DNA from: NVTR01 sp036480115
Lineage (GTDB): Bacteria > Pseudomonadota > Alphaproteobacteria > Rhodobacterales > Rhodobacteraceae
Direction of reading: 5' to 3'
Length of the DNA: 64,000 nucleotides
Assembly: GCA_965224795.1 (NCBI GenBank)
Contig: CBDDAE010000001.1
Coordinates: forward strand, 1 to 64,000
The position numbers and the translations under genes were made by a program. Under the pieces are notes generated by a model that saw nothing but the letters and a program-made list of their open reading frames with translations, did not search any database and was not told where the DNA came from. This document shows positions 34,891 through 43,757 of this stretch, piece after piece. Numbering within the stretch: the first letter of the stretch is position 1; each line of letters starts with the position of its first letter.

Positions 34891-35964
34891 CTAGCTGGCT
34901 AGGTTTGTCTTGGTTTGCGGATCAAAGAAATTCAGTGCGCTCAGGTCAAAATCAAGCCACAGGGGCGCACCATAATCCATTGTAATAAACCCGGATTGCA
35001 CCAAGGTAATAACGGTTTCGCCGGCAAAAACCTGAATGATTGTATCTGCGCCCGTTGGTTGCACATTTTCAACCTTTGCTTCCAGCCAGCCCTTTTTGGC
35101 ATCATTGGACACCCTAACGTTTTCGGGTCGAATCGAGGCAATCAACTTGCCATCCATCCCCTCGCTAACTGGTAGTTTCAAATCGCCGCAATCCAACTGT
35201 CCATCCACAACGTGTCCGGTGAAAAGATTTATCCCAGGATCACCTATAAATTCGGCTACAAACAAATTTTCCGGGTGGTGGTAAATGTCATAGGGTGCAC
35301 CTTCCTGCATTATCTTGCCTTCATGCATGACGATCACCCTATCCGACAAAGTCAGTGCCTCGATCTGGTCATGTGTCACGTAGACCGTTGTGGCGTTCAG
35401 GTCACGGTGTAGACGCTTCAACCCGGCGCGCATTTCGGTGCGCAATTTAGCATCCAGATTCGATAGAGGTTCATCCATCAGCAAAATGGACGGGCGCAAT
35501 GCAATCAGCCTTGCCACGGCCACGCGTTGTTGTTGTCCGCCCGACAGCTCTGACGGGTAACGTTCGCGCAGGGCACTCATCTGCACCATATCCAGCGCAG
35601 TTACCAAGCGAGTTTCGATTTCCGCCGCGGGTAGCTTTTTTTCTTTCAATGCCAGGGTAATATTCTTGGCCACTGTCATATGCGGCCACAAAGCATAGCT
35701 TTGAAATATCAGACCAAGCCCACGTTTTTCCGGTGGTACAATAATGCCATCACGGCGTGAGAATACGACGCGGTCGCCCAACTGGATCGACCCCTCGTCA
35801 GGTTCCTCGAGCCCGGCTATTGCTCGCAAAGTTGTGGTTTTCCCGCAGCCCGAAGGGCCAAGTATTGTCAGGAATTCCCCGGATTTTACGGTGAGGTCGA
35901 GATTTTTGATCGCTACCTCACCGCCGTAGGATTTTTTGATCCCACGAAGCTGTATTTGCTCCAT
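34891..35964 (-). CDS. ABC transporter ATP-binding protein (FbpC/PotA-like)
   Basis: 357 residues. Walker A LGPSGCGKTTTLRAIAGLE, signature LSGGQQQRVAVARL, Walker B ILLMDEPLSNLDAKL and the switch His in VYVTHDQIEAL are all intact. The C-terminal ~110 residues form a TOBE/OB regulatory domain (LIASIRPENVRVS). It powers uptake through the permease encoded 32 bases downstream; the binding-protein gene ends 15 bases upstream. Confidence 0.92.
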   Translation of the reverse strand: MEQIQLRGIKKSYGGEVAIKNLDLTVKSGEFLTILGPSGCGKTTTLRAIAGLEEPDEGSIQLGDRVVFSRRDGIIVPPEKRGLGLIFQSYALWPHMTVAKNITLALKEKKLPAAEIETRLVTALDMVQMSALRERYPSELSGGQQQRVAVARLIALRPSILLMDEPLSNLDAKLRTEMRAGLKRLHRDLNATTVYVTHDQIEALTLSDRVIVMHEGKIMQEGAPYDIYHHPENLFVAEFIGDPGINLFTGHVVDGQLDCGDLKLPVSEGMDGKLIASIRPENVRVSNDAKKGWLEAKVENVQPTGADTIIQVFAGETVITLVQSGFITMDYGAPLWLDFDLSALNFFDPQTKTNLAS

Positions 35965-35979
35965 TAATTTGGGTCCGGC

Positions 35980-37230
35980 TTACTGGCTGGACTGGATCAA
36001 CCAGAAGTCGCGCAATCGCGGGCCCTGATTCCACATGAATTCGCCTGACACGACCCAACCGGGCATTTCGTCCCAGATTTCACCGCCGACTGGCAGGGGC
36101 ACATCGCTACGCGGGCTGACTGACCCGGCATCATGATAAGGTGCCAGACCTTGCAGCAGATCAAAGCTTTGGCCTTCCAGATATGGCTTGGCAATATCGG
36201 TATCGCTACCAATATCTGTGCTGCCCAGCAAATAGGCTGTAAACACTTTGGCTGCATTCGGGTGCGGGGCCTCACGCGCAATCGATGTGAACGTCGGGTA
36301 AACAAGTTTGGACACCGGATCGAGGTCCGAGATGATGGCGTTCACGTTGCCTTTGGATTCGTTGCGCGAAATGTAGGTCATGTTGGTGAACGCGATCAGC
36401 GACTCTTCTTGCCCGGCTTTGCCGGCAGCATCCGCCAGTTTTGAGCCTGACTTGAAGATCACCATATCGTTGGCCAGCAAACGTGCCACAAACTCGTAGC
36501 CTGCGTCCTGAACACCTTCGCTTAGCACAATGTCCTCGCCGGTCAGCCGCTTATACGCTGCAGCCATTTCTTCGGGGTGTGACACCAGCGTTGCAACGCC
36601 CATCAGCGAAGAACCAGAAGCCATCGGATCTTTGATCCCGATACGGCCTTTGAAACGCTCCTGCGTTAGTTCCCAGACATTGGTCACCGGTGCGCCGTCA
36701 GAATAGGTTTCGGTGTTATAAAAAAACACAATCGCCTCATTCACCCGGATCAAAAGCGGATCACGGTTTTCAACCGGAATGCGGTCAAGGTAATGGGCTG
36801 GTACGTAGTTATAAATACGACCCTTACCCAGCAATTCGTGGATCACTTGTCCAGAATTACCTGTGGTAATGACATCCACACCGTAAATACCTGCATCTTG
36901 CTCTCGCACTGTTTTCTCAATGGTCTTAACAGACCCAAGATCAAACAAAGTCAGCGTAATACCGGGATAAAGTGCTTCAAAGTGGTCCTTAAGTTTGGCA
37001 ATACGACCTGAGGATGAATAGATAACAACTTCGCCTTCAGCAGTCGCCGCGGCGACAATAGCGTCCCAATCTTCCGAGCCATCTGAAAATTGCCCAAGTT
37101 CATTGGCTTGCAACCAGGATTCCAACTCTGGTGTCGAATCCTGCGCTACAGTCACTGACGCCGTTGCCAAGAAACCTGCAGCGGCCAATGTCAAAAACTT
37201 CGACGCAATACGACCGGATAAAGTGTTCAT
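35980..37230 (-). CDS. Periplasmic binding protein of an Fe(III)-type ABC transporter
   Basis: About 416 residues, with a signal peptide (SKFLTLAAAGFLATASVTVAQ). The body fits solute-binding proteins of the iron/thiamine/AEP group: EGEVVIYSSSGRIAKLKDHFE, DVITTGNSGQVIHELL, VNEAIVFFYNTETYS and FKGRIGIKDPMASGSS. Start chosen at 37230: it follows GGGGGAAT and directly precedes the signal peptide, whereas the longer frame up to 37311 would run into the promoter. First gene of its operon. Iron is the most likely ligand. Confidence 0.87.
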   Translation of the reverse strand: MNTLSGRIASKFLTLAAAGFLATASVTVAQDSTPELESWLQANELGQFSDGSEDWDAIVAAATAEGEVVIYSSSGRIAKLKDHFEALYPGITLTLFDLGSVKTIEKTVREQDAGIYGVDVITTGNSGQVIHELLGKGRIYNYVPAHYLDRIPVENRDPLLIRVNEAIVFFYNTETYSDGAPVTNVWELTQERFKGRIGIKDPMASGSSLMGVATLVSHPEEMAAAYKRLTGEDIVLSEGVQDAGYEFVARLLANDMVIFKSGSKLADAAGKAGQEESLIAFTNMTYISRNESKGNVNAIISDLDPVSKLVYPTFTSIAREAPHPNAAKVFTAYLLGSTDIGSDTDIAKPYLEGQSFDLLQGLAPYHDAGSVSPRSDVPLPVGGEIWDEMPGWVVSGEFMWNQGPRLRDFWLIQSSQ

Positions 37231-37306
37231 AGATATTCCCCCTGTGCCGTTCATTTCAGCTGTAAATCGGGGCTGAAACGCGACGTTTTTTTGGATTAAT
37301 TTACAG

Positions 37307-37334
37307 ATCATGCAATAATTAATCTAAATGTCAA
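37307..37334 (-). promoter_or_regulatory. Predicted promoter of the Fe(III)-type ABC operon
   Basis: Minus strand: a perfect TTGACA (37329-37334), a 16-base spacer and CATGAT (37307-37312). The resulting leader is about 70 bases long. The same box pair and spacing appear at the rbs promoter (44732-44759). Confidence 0.5.
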
Positions 37335-37393
37335 GAATTACAGAACAGTGTAGTCGGCAAAAACCATGGCATTAGAAATAGCTAAGTGTTTGT

Positions 37394-37412
37394 GGCGGAC
37401 AGACTGTCCGCC
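37394..37412. promoter_or_regulatory. Perfect 9+1+9 palindrome upstream of the ABC transporter promoter
   Basis: GGCGGACAG-A-CTGTCCGCC lies about 60 bases upstream of the -35 box and 26 bases outside the left end of the IS element. It could be an activator or repressor site for the transporter, or a relic of the inserted DNA. No regulator can be assigned. Confidence 0.4.
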
Positions 37413-37496
37413 TTAGTGATGTTCACTTTGGTTGAACTGAATAGCCCCTAGATTTGTAGACACCTTGCTCCCTAAAAAAGAGGCAAGGAGAACTCC

Positions 37497-37763
37497 ATGA
37501 CACGACCACATTTCACCGATGATTTTAAGATTGATACGATCAAGCAGATTACCGAGCGCGGGTATTCAGTGGCGGATGTTTCCAATCGCTTGGGTGTAAG
37601 CACGCATTCGCTCTACGCGTGGATGAAACGGTTTTCCAAGCCCCCGGTTGTGGCGGAGGAGGCCGCTGAGATCAGGCGGTTAAAGCGGGAACTGGCACGG
37701 GTCACGGAGGAGCGGGACACCTTAAAAAAGGCCACAGTGTACTTCGCCAGGGATGCAAAATGA
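37497..37763 (+). CDS. IS3-family transposase OrfA
   Basis: 88 residues: a helix-turn-helix (FKIDTIKQITERGYSVADVS, RLGVSTHSLYAWMKRF) and a leucine-zipper-like tail (RRLKRELARVTEERDTLKK), the DNA-binding half of the transposase. Near its end lies A AAA AAG (37724-37730) in the correct phase for a -1 frameshift into orfB, the usual way IS3 elements make OrfAB. It appears intact. Confidence 0.9.
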   Translation: MTRPHFTDDFKIDTIKQITERGYSVADVSNRLGVSTHSLYAWMKRFSKPPVVAEEAAEIRRLKRELARVTEERDTLKKATVYFARDAK

Positions 37764-38687
37764 GGTACACTTTCATCGATTTGCATCGCCCGATATTTTC
37801 GATCCGTGCGATGTGTCGTTGCCTTCGTGTTCACCCGAGCGGATTTTACGCTTGGCTGAAGAACCCGCTTTGCAAAAGGGCCGAAGAAGATCAGCGGCAA
37901 ACGAAGCTGATCAAAGAATCCTGGGAAGAGAGTGGCAAGGTTTATGGCTATCGCAAGCTGCACGATGATCTCAGCGAACAGGGCGAGACCTGCTGTCCGA
38001 ACCGTGTGGCGCGACTAGCCCGATTGGCGGGTAGGCGATTGGCGGGTATCAAGGCCCAGATTGGCTATAAACGCCGCCCTGGCAAGTATGGCGGCAAACC
38101 ATCAGTTGTGGTGGAAAATACGTTGAACCGACAATTCGACGTTGATGCACCTGACACGTTCTGGGTCACTGACATTACCTATATCAAGACCTACGAGGGG
38201 TTCTCCTATTTGGCTGTGGTGATTGATCTGTACTCCCGTCGTGTGGTCGGTTGGGCCCTCTCGGTGATTGTGAACAATCACCTGCCGGCAATGGATGCAA
38301 TCACGCCAACCAACCGATCTGGTCCTACAGGCTTTGCTAATGGCTGTTTGGCACAGAAAGCCTGCTAGCAAAGTATTGATTCACTCTGATCAGGGTAGCC
38401 AGTTTACCAGCTTGGAGTGGGCATCATTTCTAAAGCACCACAATCTGGAACACAGTATGAGCCGACGTGGAAACTGTCATGATAATGCCGTTGCAGAGAG
38501 CTTCTTCAACCTGCTGAAACGAGAGCGCATTCGGCGCAGGACATACAAAACCAGAGAAGACGCAAGGAGCGACGTCTTCGACTACATCGAATTCTTCTAC
38601 AATCCAAAACGCAAACACGCTAGAAACGGCATGCTGTCGCCCGTCGAATTCGAAAGGCAGCAAAAACTGAGCCAGCAAGGCGTCTAG
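37760..38687 (+). pseudogene. IS3-family transposase OrfB, frameshifted
   Basis: The integrase core has all three acidic residues, but in two frames. DTFWVTDITYI (first Asp) and YLAVVIDLYSRRVVGWALS are in the frame starting at 37760, which ends at 38368. HSDQGSQFTS (second Asp) and NAVAESFFNLLKRE (Glu) are in the frame open from 38295 to 38687. The shift is near 38312. Just before it, between WALS and PTDLVLQALLMAVW, is extra DNA holding an inverted repeat (38263-38282), so an insertion event probably broke the gene. This copy should be immobile without help. Confidence 0.85.
38263..38282. repeat. 8-bp inverted repeat within the transposase break
   Basis: GGTGATTG-TGAA-CAATCACC forms a perfect 8-bp stem with a four-base loop. 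It sits where the OrfB protein loses similarity, just upstream of the frameshift. It may be a small insertion or the footprint of a template-switch event. Confidence 0.55.
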
Positions 38688-38752
38688 GAAACTAGGGACT
38701 ATTCATTCACCGTCAGTGCAATTTCGAGAAAAATTGCAAACCCCAACATTTT

Positions 38753-39745
38753 CTAATCGGGGGCTATGTCCGTTGAACCTCTGGAGCACAATATTGTTCC
38801 AACGAATTGATCGTCGCTAGCCAGTGGCTCTTCTGACAATAAATTGTCAACAGCTATCTTAGCCATCTCGTCGGTTCGCTGAGAAACGCTCGTTAAACGG
38901 GGCACGACCAAATTGGCCAGAGCAATGTCGTCAAAGCCGGCGATCGATAATTTCGAGGGTACCTGTATACTAAAATCCCGTGCGACCCGAAGGGCACCAA
39001 TAGCTTGTTGGTCACTTGCGGCAGCAATCGCTGTCGGTAGGAAATCAGTGCTGTTACTCAACAATTCACGAGCAATGTCCTCTCCCGATGTGTAGTCAAA
39101 ATGGCCCTCGATTGACTGCAATTCCAATGCGTGGTCGCTTTCAGCTAATTGCTGCAATCTATCACAGAATCCTTTTTTTCGAAGCCGCCCAACTTCGGTG
39201 GAAAGCGGGCCAGAAATATACGCTATTCGGCGATGCCCCAGCGCATACAGATGATCAGCAACCAGTGCAGAACCAGATTCGTGATTTGCTGAGATAAGTT
39301 TGTAATTCCCATATCGACGATCCACGGAAATTATTGGGACGTTTGTTTGAATATGCGCGGTCGACTGATCTACCGAGCCGACAACGATGAGCCCCCTCAA
39401 TGATTGCTCCAACAATGTTTCTATCTGACGGGCTTCAACCTCTGGGTCATCGTCAGAATTTGCTAACAATACAGTATGGGCTCGCTTTGCAGCTTCCGCC
39501 TCGATGTTCTTAGCCAACTGTGCAAAAAATGGGTTTGAAATATCGGGCACAATCAGTCCCAGCATATTTAGTTTATTTGTGCGAAGGGCGCGCGCTACCA
39601 AGTTGGGCCTGTATCCCAAATGATCGATGGCAGCTTTTACCCTTTCGCGCAAAGCGGATTTTACAGTTGGATCTTCTGAGAGCACTTTGGAGACTGTACC
39701 GATTGAAACCTCCGCTTCGCGCGCGACGTCCTTTACCGTTGCCAT
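38753..39745 (-). CDS. rbsR: LacI family transcriptional regulator of the ribose operon
   Basis: 330 residues. Residues 1-60 are the LacI-type DNA-binding domain (TVKDVAREAEVSIGTVSKVL, hinge helix VARALRTNKL); the rest is a periplasmic-binding-protein-like sensor domain (LIVPDISNPFFAQLAKNIE, IAYISGPLSTEVGRLRKKGF, SIAGFDDIALANLVVPRLT). It is last in the rbsBACDK series, 70 bases after rbsK, so it probably regulates that operon through the palindrome at 44760-44775, with ribose or a ribose derivative as inducer. The gene name is inferred from position. Confidence 0.82.
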   Translation of the reverse strand: MATVKDVAREAEVSIGTVSKVLSEDPTVKSALRERVKAAIDHLGYRPNLVARALRTNKLNMLGLIVPDISNPFFAQLAKNIEAEAAKRAHTVLLANSDDDPEVEARQIETLLEQSLRGLIVVGSVDQSTAHIQTNVPIISVDRRYGNYKLISANHESGSALVADHLYALGHRRIAYISGPLSTEVGRLRKKGFCDRLQQLAESDHALELQSIEGHFDYTSGEDIARELLSNSTDFLPTAIAAASDQQAIGALRVARDFSIQVPSKLSIAGFDDIALANLVVPRLTSVSQRTDEMAKIAVDNLLSEEPLASDDQFVGTILCSRGSTDIAPD

Positions 39746-39815
39746 ATAGATCCTGCCGTTTCAAACTAAACACCAATACCTACCAACATCGCGCAACTCA
39801 ACACGATACATTAGC

Positions 39816-40739
39816 CTATTTGTAAAGCGCCATAATGGATCTCAATTCAATTTTTGTCGGAAGTGAATCGGCGGCACCTTTGCGGGTAGTGGAAATAGCA
39901 GCAGCTCGTACGGCTATACCCAAAGAAACATCAATAGAATTCCCAGCGACATATGCCGCAGCAAAGGTACCGTTGAAACAGTCACCGGCGCCAACCGTAT
40001 CTATTGTATCTACAGGGGGCGGTTGCATCCTACCGGCTTTCCCGTTGATATACCAAGCGACGCCAAATTTTCCCATTGTTACAATAGAATTCTTGGCGCC
40101 AAATTCCCTAAGTTTTATGGCGGCTTCTTCTGCTTCACCCAAGGTGCGCGGCTCGTGGCCTGTAATCATCGCGGTCTCTTGAGAATTCGGCGTTAAGATA
40201 TCAAAATCGGAAAGTACCTGCGACGGCCAGAATGGCACCGGCGCCGGCGCCGGGTCCATCATTACCAAAGCACCAGAAGCCCTAGCAATTTTCGCGGCAC
40301 GAACCGATGCTGCCAGAGGAATTTCGTTTTGCAGCAAAACGATTTTACTTTTGGAAATCAGATGAGAATTGTCTTCGATGACCTGTGCAGTAAGCGATCC
40401 GTTTGCGCCCGGACTAATGCGTATAATATTGTTCCCATCCGGGCCAACATCAATGAAAGCCATGCCGGTCGATTTACCTTGGTCGGTAGTGAGATTTACC
40501 GTCACTAAGTTCGCCAACAGACGTCTCTCAACATCAGCACCAAATGCATCAGATCCAATTGCACCGATGAATGTGGTTTTCGCACCCATCCGAGCCGCTG
40601 CGACCGCCTGATTTGCTCCTTTTCCACCCAAAGAAATCAGGGTTCGTTCTGTCCTGATGGTTTCACCGATCTGAGGCCAATGTCCCAAATACGAAGTCAA
40701 ATCAATATTGATACTCCCTACGATTACTATTTCACTCAA
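39816..40739 (-). CDS. rbsK: Ribokinase
   Basis: About 307 residues, PfkB family. Phosphorylates D-ribose to ribose-5-phosphate. VIVGSINIDLTSYLGHWPQIGETI is the N-terminal substrate segment, GGKGANQAVAAARMGAKT the first PfkB signature, and DTIDTVGAGDCFNGTF the second, with the catalytic Asp. I prefer TTG at 40739, seven bases after GGAG and overlapping the rbsD stop by four bases; an ATG at 40772 inside rbsD has no clear ribosome binding site. Confidence 0.9.
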   Translation of the reverse strand: MSEIVIVGSINIDLTSYLGHWPQIGETIRTERTLISLGGKGANQAVAAARMGAKTTFIGAIGSDAFGADVERRLLANLVTVNLTTDQGKSTGMAFIDVGPDGNNIIRISPGANGSLTAQVIEDNSHLISKSKIVLLQNEIPLAASVRAAKIARASGALVMMDPAPAPVPFWPSQVLSDFDILTPNSQETAMITGHEPRTLGEAEEAAIKLREFGAKNSIVTMGKFGVAWYINGKAGRMQPPPVDTIDTVGAGDCFNGTFAAAYVAGNSIDVSLGIAVRAAAISTTRKGAADSLPTKIELRSIMALYK

Positions 40740-41146
40740 AACGGAACTCCGCTGACCAATATCATGTTGCAATATGGTGTGAACTCGCCTGTTCGAATGA
40801 TAGCCTTTGCGTTCCCCGTGAGGTTTTTGAAACTCTCGTGTGGCACAGATTTGATGCCAATTTTATTTTGGTATCTGTGTCCCCAATCTTTGACAAATTC
40901 TGTCATTTGCATCCGCAATTCTTCAGTGGCTTCATCCGCAAATACAGCCTGTTCTATGGTCAATTCCGATTGTAGCGCCATGGCAACTTCCCAAAAACTA
41001 GGTACCCCTGGACTAACAGCCAAATCGATTACTTCAACACCGCTTGGAACAGGCAACCCGGCGTCCGCGACAACGATCTGGTCCAAATGTCCAAGCGAGG
41101 AGACTAAACGACTTAGATGTCGATTTAGGAGCGGAGAGCCCTTCAC
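40736..41146 (-). CDS. rbsD: D-ribose pyranase
   Basis: 136 residues, usual length. Interconverts the pyranose and furanose forms of ribose so that ribokinase can use it. MKGSPLLNRHLSRLVSSLGH (catalytic His20), IVVADAGLPVPSGVEVIDLAV and the C-terminal RTGEFTPYCNMILVSGV are diagnostic. It overlaps rbsC by four bases at the start and rbsK at the end. Confidence 0.94.
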   Translation of the reverse strand: MKGSPLLNRHLSRLVSSLGHLDQIVVADAGLPVPSGVEVIDLAVSPGVPSFWEVAMALQSELTIEQAVFADEATEELRMQMTEFVKDWGHRYQNKIGIKSVPHESFKNLTGNAKAIIRTGEFTPYCNMILVSGVPF

Positions 41147-42141
41147 GACGCGGACAGTTTTGCGCGATAATGATCAAGAACGACTGCTACGATTATGACG
41201 ACGCCAGTAATCATTTGGCGCATAAAGTCGCTAAGCCCAATTAGTATTAGACCATTTGCTAGGACCCCGATAATGAAAGCCCCTAACAAAGTGCCAATCA
41301 CCGAACCTCGGCCGCCAAAAAGACTTGTTCCTCCGATAATCACCGCTGCGATTGCATTTAGCTCAAACCCAATACCAGCAATTGGACTCGATATGCTTAA
41401 GCGCGCCATATAGACAATCGCAGCCACCCCGGCAGTCAATCCACATATTGTGAATGCCGCAACTTTGTACCAAAAAACCGGGTGCCCAGCCAAACGAACA
41501 GCTTCCTCATTGTTACCAATCGCGTAAATTATCCGTCCAAAAACCGTGCGATTTAAGACAAACCAGGCAATTGCAACAAGTAATAATGCCAACAGAAACA
41601 CTACAGGTATTCCGAATATTAACTTTGACCCAAAATCCTCAAACTCACGCGGAAATGAATAGATCGTCTGAGCGCCGGATACCTGCAAAGCTGCACCCCG
41701 CGCGATATTCAGCATCCCAAGTGTAATGATGAACGATGGAAGTGCCCAATACGCGCTGAGCACGCCATTCAAAAGACCAAAAAACAACCCTGCCGCAAGC
41801 CCCGCGAATATTGCCAAAAGGATCAGCTCGGTGGTGCCCATTCCCGGCAATGTTATTGCCTTACCCGCAACAACAGCAGCAAATGCCATTACCGAACCGA
41901 CGGACAGATCGATCCCGCCGATCAAAATGACAAATGTCATTCCCACAGCAAGAATGAGGTTGATGGTTACCTGGGTTAAAATGTTTGTAATGTTATTGGG
42001 CGACAGAAAAAATTCGGACGTCACCGAAAAGAACAAAATCAAGAGTAATAATGCAAGGCCGATGCCAGCATTGTTCACAATTGATTTGAACGAAAATACA
42101 TTGCGACGTCGCTTCAATTCGTGGTTAGTGCTGGAACTCAT
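41143..42141 (-). CDS. rbsC: Ribose ABC transporter permease
   Basis: 332 residues with about ten membrane helices, BPD_transp_2 family. Typical segments: FILSPNNITNILTQVTINLILAVG-like N-terminus, VILIGGIDLSVGSVMAFAAV and NAIAAVIIGGTSLFGGRGSVIG, the loop that contacts the ATPase. Four-base overlaps with rbsA and rbsD couple translation. Confidence 0.93.
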   Translation of the reverse strand: MSSSTNHELKRRRNVFSFKSIVNNAGIGLALLLLILFFSVTSEFFLSPNNITNILTQVTINLILAVGMTFVILIGGIDLSVGSVMAFAAVVAGKAITLPGMGTTELILLAIFAGLAAGLFFGLLNGVLSAYWALPSFIITLGMLNIARGAALQVSGAQTIYSFPREFEDFGSKLIFGIPVVFLLALLLVAIAWFVLNRTVFGRIIYAIGNNEEAVRLAGHPVFWYKVAAFTICGLTAGVAAIVYMARLSISSPIAGIGFELNAIAAVIIGGTSLFGGRGSVIGTLLGAFIIGVLANGLILIGLSDFMRQMITGVVIIVAVVLDHYRAKLSAS

Positions 42142-43691
42142 TCTGTTTGTCCTTTTTGTGCACTTGAATGTCCGTAGGCCAAATTAAGTATTGCCTCTTG
42201 CTCATAGTCCGGTGGCATCAGTATCCCCTGAATTTTATGCTCAGACATCACCAGCATGCGATCGGTAATATTGATGAGTTCCGGTAGCTCCGACGAGACT
42301 ACGATCATCGACATTCCTTGCGCCGCGAGATCCCTTAATATTGCATAGATTTCGACCTTTGCACCGACATCTACCCCACGGGTGGGTTCATCCAAAAGTA
42401 ATATATCCGGGTGCCGGGCCAACCATTTTGCCAGAACGACTTTTTGCTGGTTACCCCCGGACAGACTTGAGACTGGATCAGTAATATTATTATATTTAAG
42501 TTTCAATCGTGCGCCGGCCTGCACCGCCAGAAGGCGTTCTTTTGTGTTGCTCAAAAGACCTTTGGTCGACACGTTCTTAATGCTCACCAAAGATACATTG
42601 GCAACAATTTCCATATCAAGAATAAGTCCTTCGTCTTTTCGGTCTTCCGTTACAAATCCAATACCGGCTGCGATCGCGTCCCTTGGTCCACTAATCGAAA
42701 TTGCCTCTCCCCCTAAGGAAATTTGTCCCGATTGGATCGGGTCCGCACCGAAAATTGCCCGCAATACTTCTGTGCGTCCTGCTCCCACAAGTCCGGCAAT
42801 GCCCAAAATTTCACCGTGACGAAGCCCAAATGAAACGCCTTCGGGATGCTTGCAGGCAAGTGTACGAAGTTTGTCCACCGACAGCACAAATTTTTCTCTT
42901 ATGTTTGTGTTCAGTGGTTTAGTTTGCGTTGACAATGCCCGCCCAACCATGTGTCGGACGACTCTGCCAGGTGATGTGTCAGTGATATCTTCTGTCGCAA
43001 TCGTCTGCCCATTGCGAAAAATAGTTACCCGGTCGCAAATTGAAAAAACTTCATCCAAATGGTGCGAAACAAAAACGACTGTAACACCCTTGGCTTTGAT
43101 GTCAGCCACAATTTTGAACAGGCGTGATGTTTCGCGTTCGGTCAATGTGGCAGTCGGTTCATCTAGGATAAGTATCTGACTATCGGTCTGAAGTGCCCTC
43201 GCAATTTCAACTAACTGGCGATGCGCAATACCTAGCCGTGCAACAGGCATATCTACGTCAATGTCGTTTAGGCCGATTGCGTCCAGAACTTCGCGCGCCC
43301 GGCGTTTCATTTCGCCGCGATCAAGGAGACCAAATCGTGCCCGTGGAAATGCTTCGATTGAGATATTCTCCGCCACGCTCATATCAGTAAGTAAATTGAA
43401 TTCCTGGTGCACAACCTGGATACCGGCAGCTTTGGAAATGTGTGGATTGGAGGGTCTAAAATTTGCCCCGTTAAGGAAAATTTCACCGGAATCGCGGTGG
43501 TAAACACCAGTTAGCACTTTTATCAATGTGGATTTTCCGGCCCCATTTTCGCCGACAAGGGCATGCACTTCGCCAACCCTGAGCGAAAAACTCACACCGT
43601 CTAATGCGTGAACCCCGCCAAATGATTTACGCAAATCTTTAACTTCAAGTAGATTATTTTTGGGTGATGAAATTTTATTTGGATTGGGCAT
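42138..43691 (-). CDS. rbsA: Ribose ABC transporter ATPase (two cassettes)
   Basis: 517 residues, two tandem ATPase domains as in RbsA/MglA. The first has an intact Walker A (LVGENGAGKSTLIKVLTGVY) and Walker B (ILILDEPTATLTERE). The second has a degenerate Walker A (GLVGAGRTEVLRAIFG) but signature LSGGNQQKVVLAKW and DILLLDEPTRGVDVG. That asymmetry is normal for the family. It is preceded by a stable hairpin after rbsB. Confidence 0.95.
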   Translation of the reverse strand: MPNPNKISSPKNNLLEVKDLRKSFGGVHALDGVSFSLRVGEVHALVGENGAGKSTLIKVLTGVYHRDSGEIFLNGANFRPSNPHISKAAGIQVVHQEFNLLTDMSVAENISIEAFPRARFGLLDRGEMKRRAREVLDAIGLNDIDVDMPVARLGIAHRQLVEIARALQTDSQILILDEPTATLTERETSRLFKIVADIKAKGVTVVFVSHHLDEVFSICDRVTIFRNGQTIATEDITDTSPGRVVRHMVGRALSTQTKPLNTNIREKFVLSVDKLRTLACKHPEGVSFGLRHGEILGIAGLVGAGRTEVLRAIFGADPIQSGQISLGGEAISISGPRDAIAAGIGFVTEDRKDEGLILDMEIVANVSLVSIKNVSTKGLLSNTKERLLAVQAGARLKLKYNNITDPVSSLSGGNQQKVVLAKWLARHPDILLLDEPTRGVDVGAKVEIYAILRDLAAQGMSMIVVSSELPELINITDRMLVMSEHKIQGILMPPDYEQEAILNLAYGHSSAQKGQTE

Positions 43692-43726
43692 ATCTACCGA
43701 GTTTGTTTGTTGCCGAACAGAAGGTA

Positions 43727-43746
43727 CCCGGCGCCGAAGCGCCGGG
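43727..43746 (-). promoter_or_regulatory. UUCG-loop hairpin between rbsB and rbsA
   Basis: The transcript reads CCCGGCGC-UUCG-GCGCCGGG, an 8-bp GC stem closed by the extra-stable C(UUCG)G tetraloop, 12 bases after the rbsB stop. No U-tract follows. It probably protects the rbsB mRNA end and lowers read-through, giving more binding protein than transporter. Confidence 0.75.
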
Positions 43747-43757
43747 CGCTAGGAATT

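Larger units (their letters stand above)
37438..38705 (+). mobile_element. IS3-family insertion sequence, 1268 bp, transposase broken
   Basis: Bounded by imperfect inverted repeats: TGAATAGCCCCTAGATTT at the left (37438 on) and the reverse complement of ACTAGGGACTATTCA at the right (ending 38705), with the TG...CA ends of the IS3 family. Inside are orfA (37497) and a frameshifted orfB (37760-38687). No three-base target duplication is visible: AAC precedes the left end and TTC follows the right. It separates the iron-type transporter from the ribose operon without cutting either. Confidence 0.85.

Noticed and set aside
37435..38708. Three-base target duplication of the IS element
   Set aside because: Flanking triplets AAC and TTC do not match, so no duplication is claimed.
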